Shown here: in pieces, positions 7,971-15,831 of the stretch | Layout: the number at the start of each line of letters is the position of its first letter | Numbering within the stretch: the stretch's first letter is position 1 | Source: Deltaproteobacteria bacterium | Lineage (GTDB): Bacteria; Desulfobacterota; JAFDED01 | Assembly (NCBI GenBank): GCA_019310535.1 | Contig: JAFDED010000018.1 | Coordinates: forward strand, 1-51,980 | Length of the DNA stretch: 51,980 bases | Direction of reading: 5' to 3' | The notes under the pieces: model-generated | Seen by the model: the letters and a program-made list of their open reading frames with translations, nothing else | What the model was told of the DNA's origin: nothing | Database searches by the model: none | Made by a program: the position numbers and the translations under genes

Positions 7971-8315
7971 GTGACGGAGAGGAGAAAAGTAAAGATTACT
8001 GTAGTAAGAAAGTTGGATTCAAATGAAATTTTTGGAGACCATATGCCAGAATTCACGGAGAATTTTAAAACGACTTGTCCGTTATGGGAGGAAGGAAAAG
8101 AATTCATGTTAGAGGAGGAAGAGCTTGGAATTTCTGTAGTTGGGCTTTGCATGCCTCGAGATTTTTGCAGCTGGGCATGGCATGATATTCATCGACAGCT
8201 GACTGCAATAAGGTTCGGAGGCGATAGCCCCTCCCTGAAAAAACCGGGCGTCGCTTATGCCTGCTGCACGGATGGTTTGAGGCCGGTCATATTTAAGCTT
8301 GAAAGGATCAACTAG
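7971..8315 (+). CDS. TIGR04076-type small protein, copy 1
   Basis: A protein of about 115 residues with the block order of the TIGR04076 family: KVKITVVRK at the N-terminus, CPLWEEGKEF, MPRDFCSWAWHDI and CCTDGLRPVIFKLERI at the end. The function of the family is unknown to me. Conserved cysteines fall in three places (CPLW, DFCSW, CCTDG). GTG at 7971 is the likely start because GAGGAG at 7959-7964 precedes it; an ATG at 7956 in the same frame has no ribosome site. It follows the racemase-like gene closely and belongs to the same operon. It may be a partner or accessory of the enzymes upstream. Confidence 0.75.
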   Translation: MTERRKVKITVVRKLDSNEIFGDHMPEFTENFKTTCPLWEEGKEFMLEEEELGISVVGLCMPRDFCSWAWHDIHRQLTAIRFGGDSPSLKKPGVAYACCTDGLRPVIFKLERIN

Positions 8316-8462
8316 GGATATCCTATGATTGCATAACCATTTCACTGGAGATGAATGCACAGAAGATATACCACCCACACATAACACAGATTGGTGAGAT
8401 ACCTTATTCGAATTGCGCAGCCACCTCAAGTGGTATAAAGCCATGTTTACAGGAGAAGCAAA

Positions 8463-8783
8463 ATGGTTGCAAAGATAAAGGTTAAGATAACAGTCGTAAA
8501 AAAGTTTGATACAAAAGATCTTTTTAGAAACCAAGTACATGAGTTATCACCTGATTTTCATACCTCATGTCCATTATTGGAGGAGGGAGACAAATTCATA
8601 GTGGAAGAAGATGGAAAGATGCCTCGAGATTTTTGCAGCTGGGCATGGCATGATATTCATAGGGATCTAACAGTCCAACAATGGGGTGGTAATAGCCCTC
8701 TGGTGAAAAAGGCAGAAACTGTATATACGAGTTGTACCGATGGGTTGAGGCCTGTCATATTTCAACTTGAAAGGATTGAATAA
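8463..8783 (+). CDS. TIGR04076-type small protein, copy 2
   Basis: A 106-residue paralog of the preceding small gene, lacking an insertion of about 11 residues before MPRDFCSWAWHDI and having one Cys, not two, before TDGLRPV. An ACAGGAGAAG ribosome site precedes the ATG. A 42-base stretch is identical in the two copies (8151-8192 and 8619-8660) although the flanks diverge, which points to recent conversion or strong constraint. A 147-bp spacer with short inverted repeats separates the copies. This is the last gene of the plus-strand cluster. The function is unknown. Confidence 0.78.
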   Translation: MVAKIKVKITVVKKFDTKDLFRNQVHELSPDFHTSCPLLEEGDKFIVEEDGKMPRDFCSWAWHDIHRDLTVQQWGGNSPLVKKAETVYTSCTDGLRPVIFQLERIE

Positions 8784-9219
8784 TAGGATTATTGAGTAAG
8801 AAACTTTTATTTTTTTGGGTAGCAGCTTAAACCAAGCTCATAAAGAATGTGCGGATGAATTACCGTTTGGGGTGTTTTTGGCATTTAAAAGGGATCCAAT
8901 TGAAGCCAAGTAAAAGGGATCAATTTTTTCAAACCTGAATCCATGCTTTTCTTTCTTCTCCCCATTCTATTTTTAAACCAATAGACCTGTTGTAAAAAGA
9001 CGCAGGGGACTTTTTTGGTCTTGGCGTGTAATTTAGGGCTAAAATCTGTAAGTAAAATGTAAGTAATAGTTCGCATCAGAAAGGTACTTAGAAGCACTCA
9101 AAAGTACAGTCTGGTCTTTGGCATCTATTCGATATTATTAAAAAAGCCTTTGGTTATGCACCCTTGCAAACATGAAGTCAGGGTAACCCGTTTTTTCAGG
9201 CTTTCCTTCCTATGAGGCC
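8784..9219. other. 436-bp gap with possible IS-end remnant
   Basis: No convincing gene is seen on either strand. The motif TAAAAGGGATC followed by (C)AATT occurs twice, at 8886 and 8911, next to TTTGGCATT. Repeated short sites of this kind occur at the ends of IS21-like elements, so a transposon end relic is possible. The rest is AT-rich. No strong terminator with a T tract was found after the plus-strand operon. Confidence 0.35.
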
Positions 9220-10248
9220 TTATTCACAATTACACTTTGTCCCAGAAATACCTGATTCATTGCGAACTTGTATGGTCTCTTTACACAGAGCAAGCCCTGG
9301 CCTTCCATCTTCTGGCCAGACCATTTCAACCATTTCTCTGAGAAAACGATAAATCCCTATACGTATCTCGGTGGGCAACTGCTGATGCGTCCCTTTGTCT
9401 CTTAACATTTTGTACTCAGGCTTCCAGGGCATGGGCTGTAAACCCCATTTTTGTGAAAACGTCTTAAGCTTAAGGCCGGGAGCCATCTGCCTGTAAATTC
9501 CAAATGTTATTCTACTCGGCCTGAAACGGCCTGCCTCGTTCAAAAAGAAATCTTCGTAAATACTTTGCCAGCCTTGAACGGGAATTACCGGATCGATTCT
9601 CCAGCGAATCTCAAACCCCATACCTTGGGCTTTTTCGGAAGCTTTCAGGCGATCCTGTATGGGTGGTGTTATTCTCAGACCATCTGGATAATGCCCTTCA
9701 AAAAGATCAGCAATGGGCTCCGGATTGAGAGAGAAGATGACCACCACATTTCTAGCCGGTAAGCCCTCCAAATAATGCACATTCGCAGATTTGGTCAGCA
9801 GGACCAGCTTTCGATTGTATGGGTTAGCTTTTTCATCGGCAAATAAAGGGATGAGACGCCTCGCATGGCCTGTGACCCCCTCATAAAGCAAAGAATCCGA
9901 GCAATCAATGCCCAATCCCAGTGTTTGCCTTTGCCCAGGCTTTTTCATCCACTGTTTAACCGCATGATAGAAATCATCCACATTCTCATACAGCTCATGC
10001 CGGGAAGGATCGGCCTTGACCCTGTGGGTCAATATCAAGAAACATTCAGCACACCTGAATCCGCAAGCTCCCTGCCCAATTTTGAGATCAGCCCAGTACT
10101 CGGAGCAATAAGAAGAGTCTTCAGCGGTGTTTTTCCAATTGGAGATGAAGCCACTTTTTCTTATGCTTCGATAAACCTCAAGGTCTCTCGGTGTGCACAG
10201 GATATTGGCCGGTATTCGCTCCAGCCTCAAATCCCCTTTTCCCTTCAT
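9220..10248 (-). CDS. radical SAM protein related to spore photoproduct lyase (SplB-like)
   Basis: The 342-residue product carries a CxxxCxxC cluster motif at C62, C66 and C69 (ACGFRCAECF), which would bind the [4Fe-4S] cluster that cleaves S-adenosylmethionine. The middle has LTKSANVHYLEGL, FSLNPEPI and a P..QGW..IYEDF segment in the order seen in spore photoproduct lyase (TK.A....L, FSLN.E.., YEGW..DY). SplB repairs thymine dimers in spore DNA, and relatives occur in non-spore-formers. It stands alone on the minus strand with no clear ribosome site. The C-terminal CNC may be a further metal or redox site. Exact function is uncertain. Confidence 0.7.
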   Translation of the reverse strand: MKGKGDLRLERIPANILCTPRDLEVYRSIRKSGFISNWKNTAEDSSYCSEYWADLKIGQGACGFRCAECFLILTHRVKADPSRHELYENVDDFYHAVKQWMKKPGQRQTLGLGIDCSDSLLYEGVTGHARRLIPLFADEKANPYNRKLVLLTKSANVHYLEGLPARNVVVIFSLNPEPIADLFEGHYPDGLRITPPIQDRLKASEKAQGMGFEIRWRIDPVIPVQGWQSIYEDFFLNEAGRFRPSRITFGIYRQMAPGLKLKTFSQKWGLQPMPWKPEYKMLRDKGTHQQLPTEIRIGIYRFLREMVEMVWPEDGRPGLALCKETIQVRNESGISGTKCNCE

Positions 10249-10601
10249 TTATTGAGCATAAAAATCAAAGGACTTGCCATCGTGAGTGGTTCCGGGTTCT
10301 GATCGTCGCTAAATCTTCCAACATTTTCTCCTTTTCATGGAGAAATAGAGTTGGACAGCCGGATGCCCTCTACACATCCCCCGGGGGGTGCGCAGGGGTC
10401 CCCCATAGTGGCCCGAAGGCACAGGAGAAATAGGATGAGCGCTTGCAATGGTTCTCCTGTGCTTCGCACACACCTGGCCTCCGCTGCGTTCCGGCAAGAT
10501 GTGCTCCTTATTAAGAAGCGTTCTATTGAAAATATGGCCTGAGTCCGTCCCCGCCATGTCCACCCTCTTCTCGGCATCCAGACGTTGTGTTATGTGAGTT
10601 A
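10249..10601. other. 353-bp gap without a supported gene
   Basis: Short frames exist on both strands but none has a ribosome site or recognisable protein features. The stretch contains a GC-rich palindrome around 10380 (CCCCCGGGGGG) and is more GC-rich than the flanks. Nothing further is seen. Confidence 0.4.
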
Positions 10602-11642
10602 TTATTCAACTAAGCCGAGATCGGTCACCTCAAACATGGCCCCACCACGATATTCCAAATTGACCCAAAAGCGACCAGAGTCATATTCAAGCAATGGAAT
10701 ATACAGTTGTTGCAAATCAGTTGATAAGGTTGCCGATTCGGAATCACCCTCGGCTAAACCGAGGTCGGTCACCTCAAACATGGCCCCACCACGGTATTCC
10801 AAATTGACCCAAAAGCGACCAGAGTCATATTCAAGCAACGGAATATACAATTGTTGCAAATCAGTTGATAAGGTTGCCGGGTATGCCCAGGATGAGCACG
10901 GGTCAAAGACGTTCATAACAACTATTTCACAGTTGGGCCATCCTGAGTGTGATCCTATTGCCCGGCCTATTCCTAAAAAGCCCTCTTCTCCACTGGGGCC
11001 GCTGTCGTCATCAAACGGATACCACAAAATGATATGCCGATGTCCCCAATTACTACTGCTATCATCGTACATCCAGTTATAGATAGAGCGTTCAATAGGT
11101 AGAGGAATGATGGTACTGGTCGAACAAAATAGGGCCAGATTTTCGGTCCAAAAATTACTACAGGCCCCGATATCTGGGTTAGCCGTGAGCCTTTCTTGAG
11201 GGGTATTTCCATCCTCAAAATGGCCAAAGACGTTGTTATCAAGCAGATACTCGGCGTAGGACTGGGCAACACCGGTCACATTGGTTTCTATGCCATACAA
11301 TGGTTGTATACCCCGATCAATGCGCTCCTTGTTAATGAGCCACAACGCCTTGGCACCGTCACTCTTGACGTCCCATTCATCCTGGCTAGGCATGGTAAGC
11401 ATTGGAACGGATGTCCCCAATTGGACATTCTCGGAGGACCGGGCGGTGTTAAATGCGTTCTCAATATCGGACACATCAGAAAAATCTACTGACCACTCAA
11501 TGTCAGAGGCAGGATCGTCTGGATATTCACCCCAAGCCAGGTCAGCCTTAAGGCAAATCGAAGTGACAACGAGAATGATCATACCCGTCAAAATATATTG
11601 GAAAAAACGGGCGAATCGCTTTTGTTGATCGTGTGCAGACAT
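10602..11642 (-). CDS. exported SCP/CAP-domain protein with duplicated C-terminal module
   Basis: The 346-residue product begins with a basic stretch and a hydrophobic helix (about residues 17-37), suggesting a signal peptide or anchor. Residues of about 95-240 form a CAP (SCP/PR1) domain: INKER, then HF in VFGHFEDG, TENLA and WGHRHI, which hold the usual His and Glu residues of the cavity. The last 92 residues are two near-identical modules beginning ATLSTDLQQLY, 48 residues apart. ATG 11642 is chosen because GAGGAG precedes it; the TTG at 11648 lies too close to that site. Bacterial CAP proteins are extracellular; the role of this one is unknown. Confidence 0.75.
   Translation of the reverse strand: MSAHDQQKRFARFFQYILTGMIILVVTSICLKADLAWGEYPDDPASDIEWSVDFSDVSDIENAFNTARSSENVQLGTSVPMLTMPSQDEWDVKSDGAKALWLINKERIDRGIQPLYGIETNVTGVAQSYAEYLLDNNVFGHFEDGNTPQERLTANPDIGACSNFWTENLALFCSTSTIIPLPIERSIYNWMYDDSSSNWGHRHIILWYPFDDDSGPSGEEGFLGIGRAIGSHSGWPNCEIVVMNVFDPCSSWAYPATLSTDLQQLYIPLLEYDSGRFWVNLEYRGGAMFEVTDLGLAEGDSESATLSTDLQQLYIPLLEYDSGRFWVNLEYRGGAMFEVTDLGLVE
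10610..10878 (-). repeat. tandem duplication of 125 bp (period 144 bp)
   Basis: Bases 10610-10734 and 10754-10878 match at about 120 of 125 positions. They encode the two C-terminal modules of the SCP/CAP protein. The few differences are mostly silent, so the duplication is recent or kept uniform. The period of 144 bp preserves the reading frame. Confidence 0.9.
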
Positions 11643-11875
11643 CGTCAACTCCTCATCAGTATTTATTCCGATTATGGATTATGACTGTCTCTCTGCCCCC
11701 TAGATGTGCTCCATGTATTTCAAGGGGACCTGCGTGATCCACTGAATAGGGACTCATGATCTTTTGAATTAAATTAAAGGATTACTGCCGATCAATGTAA
11801 TTCGGTTAACGAGTATTGTCAATAAAGAAAATTGAAACAGTGCTTTTTTCGTTATTTGTCTATTCATGGTAATAA

Positions 11876-11940
11876 TAGTCAATCGGTTCTAAAACGGACT
11901 ACGGATCCGTAGGCAGGGGGTTCGAATCCCTCTGGCATAC
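11876..11940 (+). pseudogene. tRNA-Arg(ACG)-like remnant lacking the 5' acceptor strand
   Basis: A perfect five-pair anticodon arm (ACGGA at 11894-11898, TCCGT at 11906-11910) encloses the loop CTACGGA with anticodon ACG. A five-base variable loop and a T arm with loop TTCGAAT (11916-11932) follow, then TGGCATA as acceptor 3' strand. The D loop with GG is recognisable but its stem is broken, and the expected TATGCCA acceptor strand is absent upstream. It is therefore a 3' tRNA piece of the kind left where an integrative element recombined at a tRNA gene. It lies about 100 bp from the IS1-type element. Confidence 0.6.
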
Positions 11941-12062
11941 AGTTTTATTGGATATAATTAATAATAACAAAGCCTTATACTATTTCCAATGAAAAGCCTT
12001 TCCCTGCGTTGCAACGGCGCATTTATTTTTGTCTTCGAACGGCCGGTAATGTCATATAATAG

Positions 12063-12091
12063 TTGACATCCTTATTATAATATGCGATATT
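12063..12091 (+). promoter_or_regulatory. putative sigma-70 promoter of the IS1-type transposase
   Basis: TTGACA at 12063-12068 lies at the inner edge of the left inverted repeat and is followed after 17 bp by GATATT (12086-12091). Placement of the -35 box inside the terminal repeat is common in IS elements. Called by eye. Confidence 0.45.
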
Positions 12092-12117
12092 CCCCAAAAC
12101 AAAAGGGGGGTCTCGCG

Positions 12118-13087
12118 ATGAAAGATGATCTTTCTCAATTTTTTTGTCCCAACGAGGACTGTCGTCATTACGGGCTTCGCAATCAAGGGAATATCAGAAA
12201 GCGTGCCATTTATGGCAAAGATGCCCGTAGATTATTGATATGCAGCACATGTAAAAAGCGGTTTGCCGAAACTCGGTGTACTGTATTTTTCGGCACAAAG
12301 TATTCTCGGGAAACCATTCGCCAGATACTGCTGCACGTCGCCGAAGGAGTCGGAGTGAGGGCAACCGCTCGGCTTTTGGGGCTGAGCAAAGACGGTGTTA
12401 ATCGCATCATCCTGGTGGCCGGTGAGCACTGTGCTCGCGTGCTGCAAAACTTACTTACTGATTTGAACTTGACTGAATTGCAGCTCGATGAGCTTTGGGT
12501 CTTTATTAAAAAAAACAAAGCACGTCGACGCTGGAGGCTGAACAAGGGCAGGGGAAAAGTTGGATATGGACCGCGCTCGATGTTCCCACCCGCTTGATGG
12601 CTCATTACATTATCGGTGAGCGGACATTGGAGCAAGCTGAGGAGTTTATGAAAGTCCTCAAAAGTAAAATGTCCAAAAGCAAACCGCTTTCGATGCCGAT
12701 CTCGATTACGCCACGGTCCATAAAACTCGCTCTAAAGGACATGTGGTCAAAGTGGAGCGATCCGTGGTCTTTGGTGAGCAGGATCGTATTGTAGCTCGGC
12801 TGGAGAACTCCAACAGTAATACCATTAATACGTCTTTCGTGGAACGATCCAACCTCACTTGGTGAATGATGAACGCTCATCTGAGCCGAAAGTCCCTTCG
12901 TTTCTCCAAATCGCTTCAATGGCTGAAGGCAAAATTTTCCGTTGTAGTTGCGGTTTATAACTTTGTTCGCCCTCATAGCAGCCTCAGTTCCGCTAAAAAT
13001 CCCGTTACACCGGCGATGGCCGCTAAGATTACAGAACAACCTTGGTCAATGGATCAACTACTTGGATATCCAGTTTGTTGTCAATGA
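12118..13087 (+). pseudogene. IS1-family transposase, frameshifted
   Basis: The first part (12118-12597) has an InsA-like zinc finger (CPNEDC, CSTCKKRF), a helix-turn-helix (GVRATARLLGLS) and the start of the catalytic domain (LQLDELW). Near 12560 the frame is lost: the continuation WTALDVPTRLMAHYI is read in another frame, then a further break occurs near 12690-12860, and the C-terminus with YNFVRPHSSL reappears at 12866-13087. Full-length protein cannot be made without several frame changes, so the copy is inactive. The ATG at 12118 is chosen because a G-rich ribosome site precedes it. Confidence 0.8.
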
Positions 13088-13102
13088 TAGTATGACATTA
13101 CC

Positions 13103-13412
13103 TAAACGTTAACGTAGGCAAATATGATGAATTGCAAAATGCAAAATTAGCACTTGGCATTGCAGCATTATCTGCCTGCTTTGCGTTCTTGGTGCATTCA
13201 CCCAATGTTGCGGGTTGAGAAAACACGCCGCACGCAACCCAACAATCGGCATTGCTGATTCTGCATTGCTAAGTTGCTAATTTTACAATAATTTTCCTTC
13301 AAGGGGTTTTGGGGAAAATCCTTTCATAAAAGGGGTTCTCCAAGATATTTTTCCAACAAAAGTCCGACGTTTTCCAGTTCGGGAACCTCCTTCCGACGAT
13401 TGATCCGTCTAC
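13103..13412. other. 310-bp gap with dispersed repeat
   Basis: No gene is seen. The 20-mer at 13133-13152 (TGCAAAATGCAAAA then TTAGCA) recurs exactly at 27861-27880. The interval 13235-13290 repeats related TGCATTGCTAA-type words. It also forms the 3' flank of the lyase gene, but no terminator with a clear T tract was found. Confidence 0.4.
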
Positions 13413-14771
13413 TTACAATTCCTCCAACTCCTTGCGGGAAAGCGCCACCGCCTCGTCGGTCATGGTAAGAGCCTCTCCAAGATGACGTGATGGATCAGTT
13501 ATAGTCTCGAGCTTCGTCCGGTCAAATCGGCCCCTGACCTCCGGGTTCTCGATCAGCCTGTCCACTATGGAGCATCCCTGGTCATGTGCTTCCATGGCGG
13601 CCTCGTAGACCACGTGATGGGCGGTTTGTTTGCCCATGACCTTGCCCAGTTCTATCATGAGTGCCTCGGAGAAGAGAAAGTCCTTCTGCAAGCGCAAGTT
13701 TTCCGACATCTTTTGCGTACGCACAACCAGACCGTCCAGCAGTTTTCCGGTCAAATGGACTGCCGCAGCCGTATAAAAGGATACCTCGGGCACCGACACC
13801 CAGTCCATCCTCCAGGATCGCCCGTCGCGATCGTGCTCCACCACCATGCTCTCCATGGCCATGGCGGCCTGGTATTTGGTCAGCCGGGCAAGCATGGCCA
13901 CTTGTTCGCAGACCTCGGGGTTCCGCTTGTGGGGCATGGTGGAAGACCCCAGCTTTCCCGGGGTGTGCGACTCCGCCAGCTCACCGAACTCGGTCTTGGC
14001 CAATACATAAATTTCATTGGATATCTTTCCAAGGGTACAGGCTATCATGGCCATAAGGCTGACGAATTCGGCCACGGAGTCCCGGGCCGTATGCCAGCTC
14101 ACCTCTGCCGGCATCAATCCCAGTCGCTCCGCCAGGGCCTTCATGGTCTCCATCCCCTTTGGGAGCACGCTCATAGTTCCAACGCCTCCGAAAAGGGAGA
14201 CCACAAAAATTCGTTCCCGGGCCTGGTGCATCCGTTTTAAATGGCGGATCACCTCTCGAAGCCAGATGGCCAATCGATACCCGAAGGTGGTAACCAGGGC
14301 TTGCTGGCCATGGGTTCGACCGGCCATAAGGGTGGTGCGATGACGCTCCGCCAGATCGGCAAGACCCTGTGCCACAGCCTTGAGATCCCGGTGCACGATA
14401 TCGAAAGAATCGCGCATTTCCAGGACTGCCCCGGTATCCTCTATGTCCTGGGTGGTGGCTCCAAAGTGAATGAACTCTCCGAGGCCGTCCCGGCATGCCT
14501 GTTGAACCTCTCGAAGCAGGGGAACCAGCGAATGGTGAGTACGCTTGATCCCTTCTTTCACGCGCTCCAGGTTCACGTTCTCCAGCCTGGCTTTGAAGGC
14601 GATCTCCCGTGCTGCCTCGGCGGGAATCACTCCCAGCTCCCCCTGGACGAGAGCAAGGGCTGCTTCCACATCGAGCCAGCGTTGATAGCGGGTTTCATCA
14701 GAAAAGACAGCGCGAATTTCAGGGGTGCTGAATCCATCACCATAGAATTGTGAATCGACGATGTGAGGCAT
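13413..14771 (-). CDS. fumarase/aspartase-superfamily lyase (adenylosuccinate lyase/CMLE type)
   Basis: The 452-residue product has the three conserved regions of the superfamily: HFGATTQDIEDT, the catalytic His154 in GRTHGQQA and the flexible loop GSSTMPHKRNP with its catalytic Ser around 276-277. The PHKRNP form fits adenylosuccinate lyases and carboxymuconate cycloisomerases more than argininosuccinate lyases. These enzymes add or remove N, C or O nucleophiles across a fumarate-type double bond. Location at the end of a transport and catabolic operon, with no purine genes nearby, argues against housekeeping PurB. A good ribosome site (GGGAGG) precedes ATG 14771. A C-N lyase releasing fumarate is a reasonable inference. 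Confidence 0.82.
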   Translation of the reverse strand: MPHIVDSQFYGDGFSTPEIRAVFSDETRYQRWLDVEAALALVQGELGVIPAEAAREIAFKARLENVNLERVKEGIKRTHHSLVPLLREVQQACRDGLGEFIHFGATTQDIEDTGAVLEMRDSFDIVHRDLKAVAQGLADLAERHRTTLMAGRTHGQQALVTTFGYRLAIWLREVIRHLKRMHQARERIFVVSLFGGVGTMSVLPKGMETMKALAERLGLMPAEVSWHTARDSVAEFVSLMAMIACTLGKISNEIYVLAKTEFGELAESHTPGKLGSSTMPHKRNPEVCEQVAMLARLTKYQAAMAMESMVVEHDRDGRSWRMDWVSVPEVSFYTAAAVHLTGKLLDGLVVRTQKMSENLRLQKDFLFSEALMIELGKVMGKQTAHHVVYEAAMEAHDQGCSIVDRLIENPEVRGRFDRTKLETITDPSRHLGEALTMTDEAVALSRKELEEL

Positions 14772-14825
14772 GGAACCTCCCTGTGTATGGTATTTTAGTC
14801 CATTTTTTTGTGAAAAACTCTTACT

Positions 14826-14867
14826 CTTTTCATGCTTCGATATGACCGAGGGGGCATGGATGTTTTT
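14826..14867. repeat. conserved intergenic element, copy A
   Basis: About 42 bp starting TTTTCATGCTTCG, running through GACCGAGGGGGCATGG and ending TGTTTTTA. A second copy at 22799-22839 matches at about 35 positions with one gap. Both lie just past a minus-strand transporter permease gene (dppC-like here, tctA-like there) and before the next gene. The outer CATGC/GCATG words can pair. Role unknown: 3' processing element, operator or small repeat. Confidence 0.55.
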
Positions 14868-14960
14868 ATACTAAACAGAAGCAACGAATTCAAGGATGGA
14901 ATGAACCGCTGATCTTCTTAATAGAAGATTCCTAAAAGCGATAGTGAAAAGCCATTGGAC

Positions 14961-15815
14961 TTAACCTGCCAGTTCTCCCCGCGTTTTGGGATCGAGCAAA
15001 TCCCGCATTCCGTCTCCGATCAAGTTAAAGGCAAGGACCGCGATAGAGATCGCTATGCCCGGAAAAACAGCCAGCCAAGGCGCTATGAGTATTTCATCCA
15101 CCCCCCTTTTGATCATCATCCCCCAGGATGGTGTCGGTGGTTGGACCCCCAGTCCGAGAAAACTCAGGCTGGACTCGATAATGATAGCCGTGGCCATCCA
15201 AAGGCTTGCCATCACGACAAGCTCGCCCACCAGATTAGGAAGGATATGAATGAAAATGATCCGCATCTCGCTGGCTCCGGCCGCGCGGCATGCCAGTACG
15301 AATTCCTGCTCTTTCAGAGCGAGGGTCGGTCCTCGGGCAACTCGTGCAAATCTCGGGATGAAAGCCAAAGCGATGGCTATAATGGCGTTCCGCAACCCGG
15401 GGCCCAGCGCGCTCACTACCAAAATCCCAAGAAGCAGGGAAGGAAAGGACATCAGCATATCGATTATTCTGGTAATAAAATTGTCCACATGGCCTCCCTT
15501 GTAGCCAGCGAACAGACCCAGAACAACACCGATGCACAATGAGAAGAACACCGAACTGATCCCGACATACAGTGACACCCTTGATCCCAGGATGATTCGA
15601 GAGAGAACATCCCTGCCGAGATCGTCGGTTCCAAGAACGTGTTTAGCTCCTGGCGGTGAATACCGCTGCCGGATATTTTGCTCGCGAACGTCGTAAGGAG
15701 CAAGTAAATTAGCGAAGATGGCCGTGAACACCAATAAGGCCAAAAGAATAAGGCCGATCACAGCAGCTTTGTTTCTTTTGAAGGCCCTGATTGCTTTTCG
15801 GTCAAGTAAAAACAA
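14961..15815 (-). CDS. peptide/nickel-type ABC transporter permease, DppC-like
   Basis: The second inner-membrane subunit of an oligopeptide/nickel-family importer, about 284 residues and six predicted membrane segments. The EAA loop that contacts the ATPase is visible around ACRAAGASEMRII. The frame opens at a TTG (15884) overlapping the upstream gene by 53 bp. I prefer the in-frame TTG at 15815, because AAGGAGAG lies just before it, the overlap disappears and the N-terminus then fits DppC proteins. It follows the DppB-like gene by 16 bp. No ATPase genes accompany the pair in this window. Confidence 0.85.
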   Translation of the reverse strand: MFLLDRKAIRAFKRNKAAVIGLILLALLVFTAIFANLLAPYDVREQNIRQRYSPPGAKHVLGTDDLGRDVLSRIILGSRVSLYVGISSVFFSLCIGVVLGLFAGYKGGHVDNFITRIIDMLMSFPSLLLGILVVSALGPGLRNAIIAIALAFIPRFARVARGPTLALKEQEFVLACRAAGASEMRIIFIHILPNLVGELVVMASLWMATAIIIESSLSFLGLGVQPPTPSWGMMIKRGVDEILIAPWLAVFPGIAISIAVLAFNLIGDGMRDLLDPKTRGELAG

Positions 15816-15831
15816 CCCGGATTCCTCTCCT

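Larger units (their letters stand above)
12045..13102 (+). mobile_element. IS1-type insertion sequence, degenerate
   Basis: Terminal inverted repeats of 24 bp at 12045-12068 and 13079-13102 match at 20 positions and begin GGTAATGTCATA, reminiscent of the IS1 terminus GGTAATG. The element encloses a broken transposase gene. No matching 8-9 bp target duplication is seen in the immediate flanks, so rearrangement after insertion is possible. Confidence 0.75.

Noticed and set aside
10610-10878. Possible CRISPR array or repeat cluster
   Set aside because: There are only two 125-bp units, in frame within a protein-coding gene, with no spacers. It is a coding duplication.
11850-11945. Complete tRNA-Arg gene
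   Set aside because: Only the anticodon and T arms are sound. The 5' acceptor strand does not pair with TGGCATA and the D stem is broken, so it was called as a remnant.
13413-14771. Housekeeping adenylosuccinate lyase (purB)
   Set aside because: Family match is good, but the gene ends a transport/catabolic operon with no purine genes. The substrate was left open.
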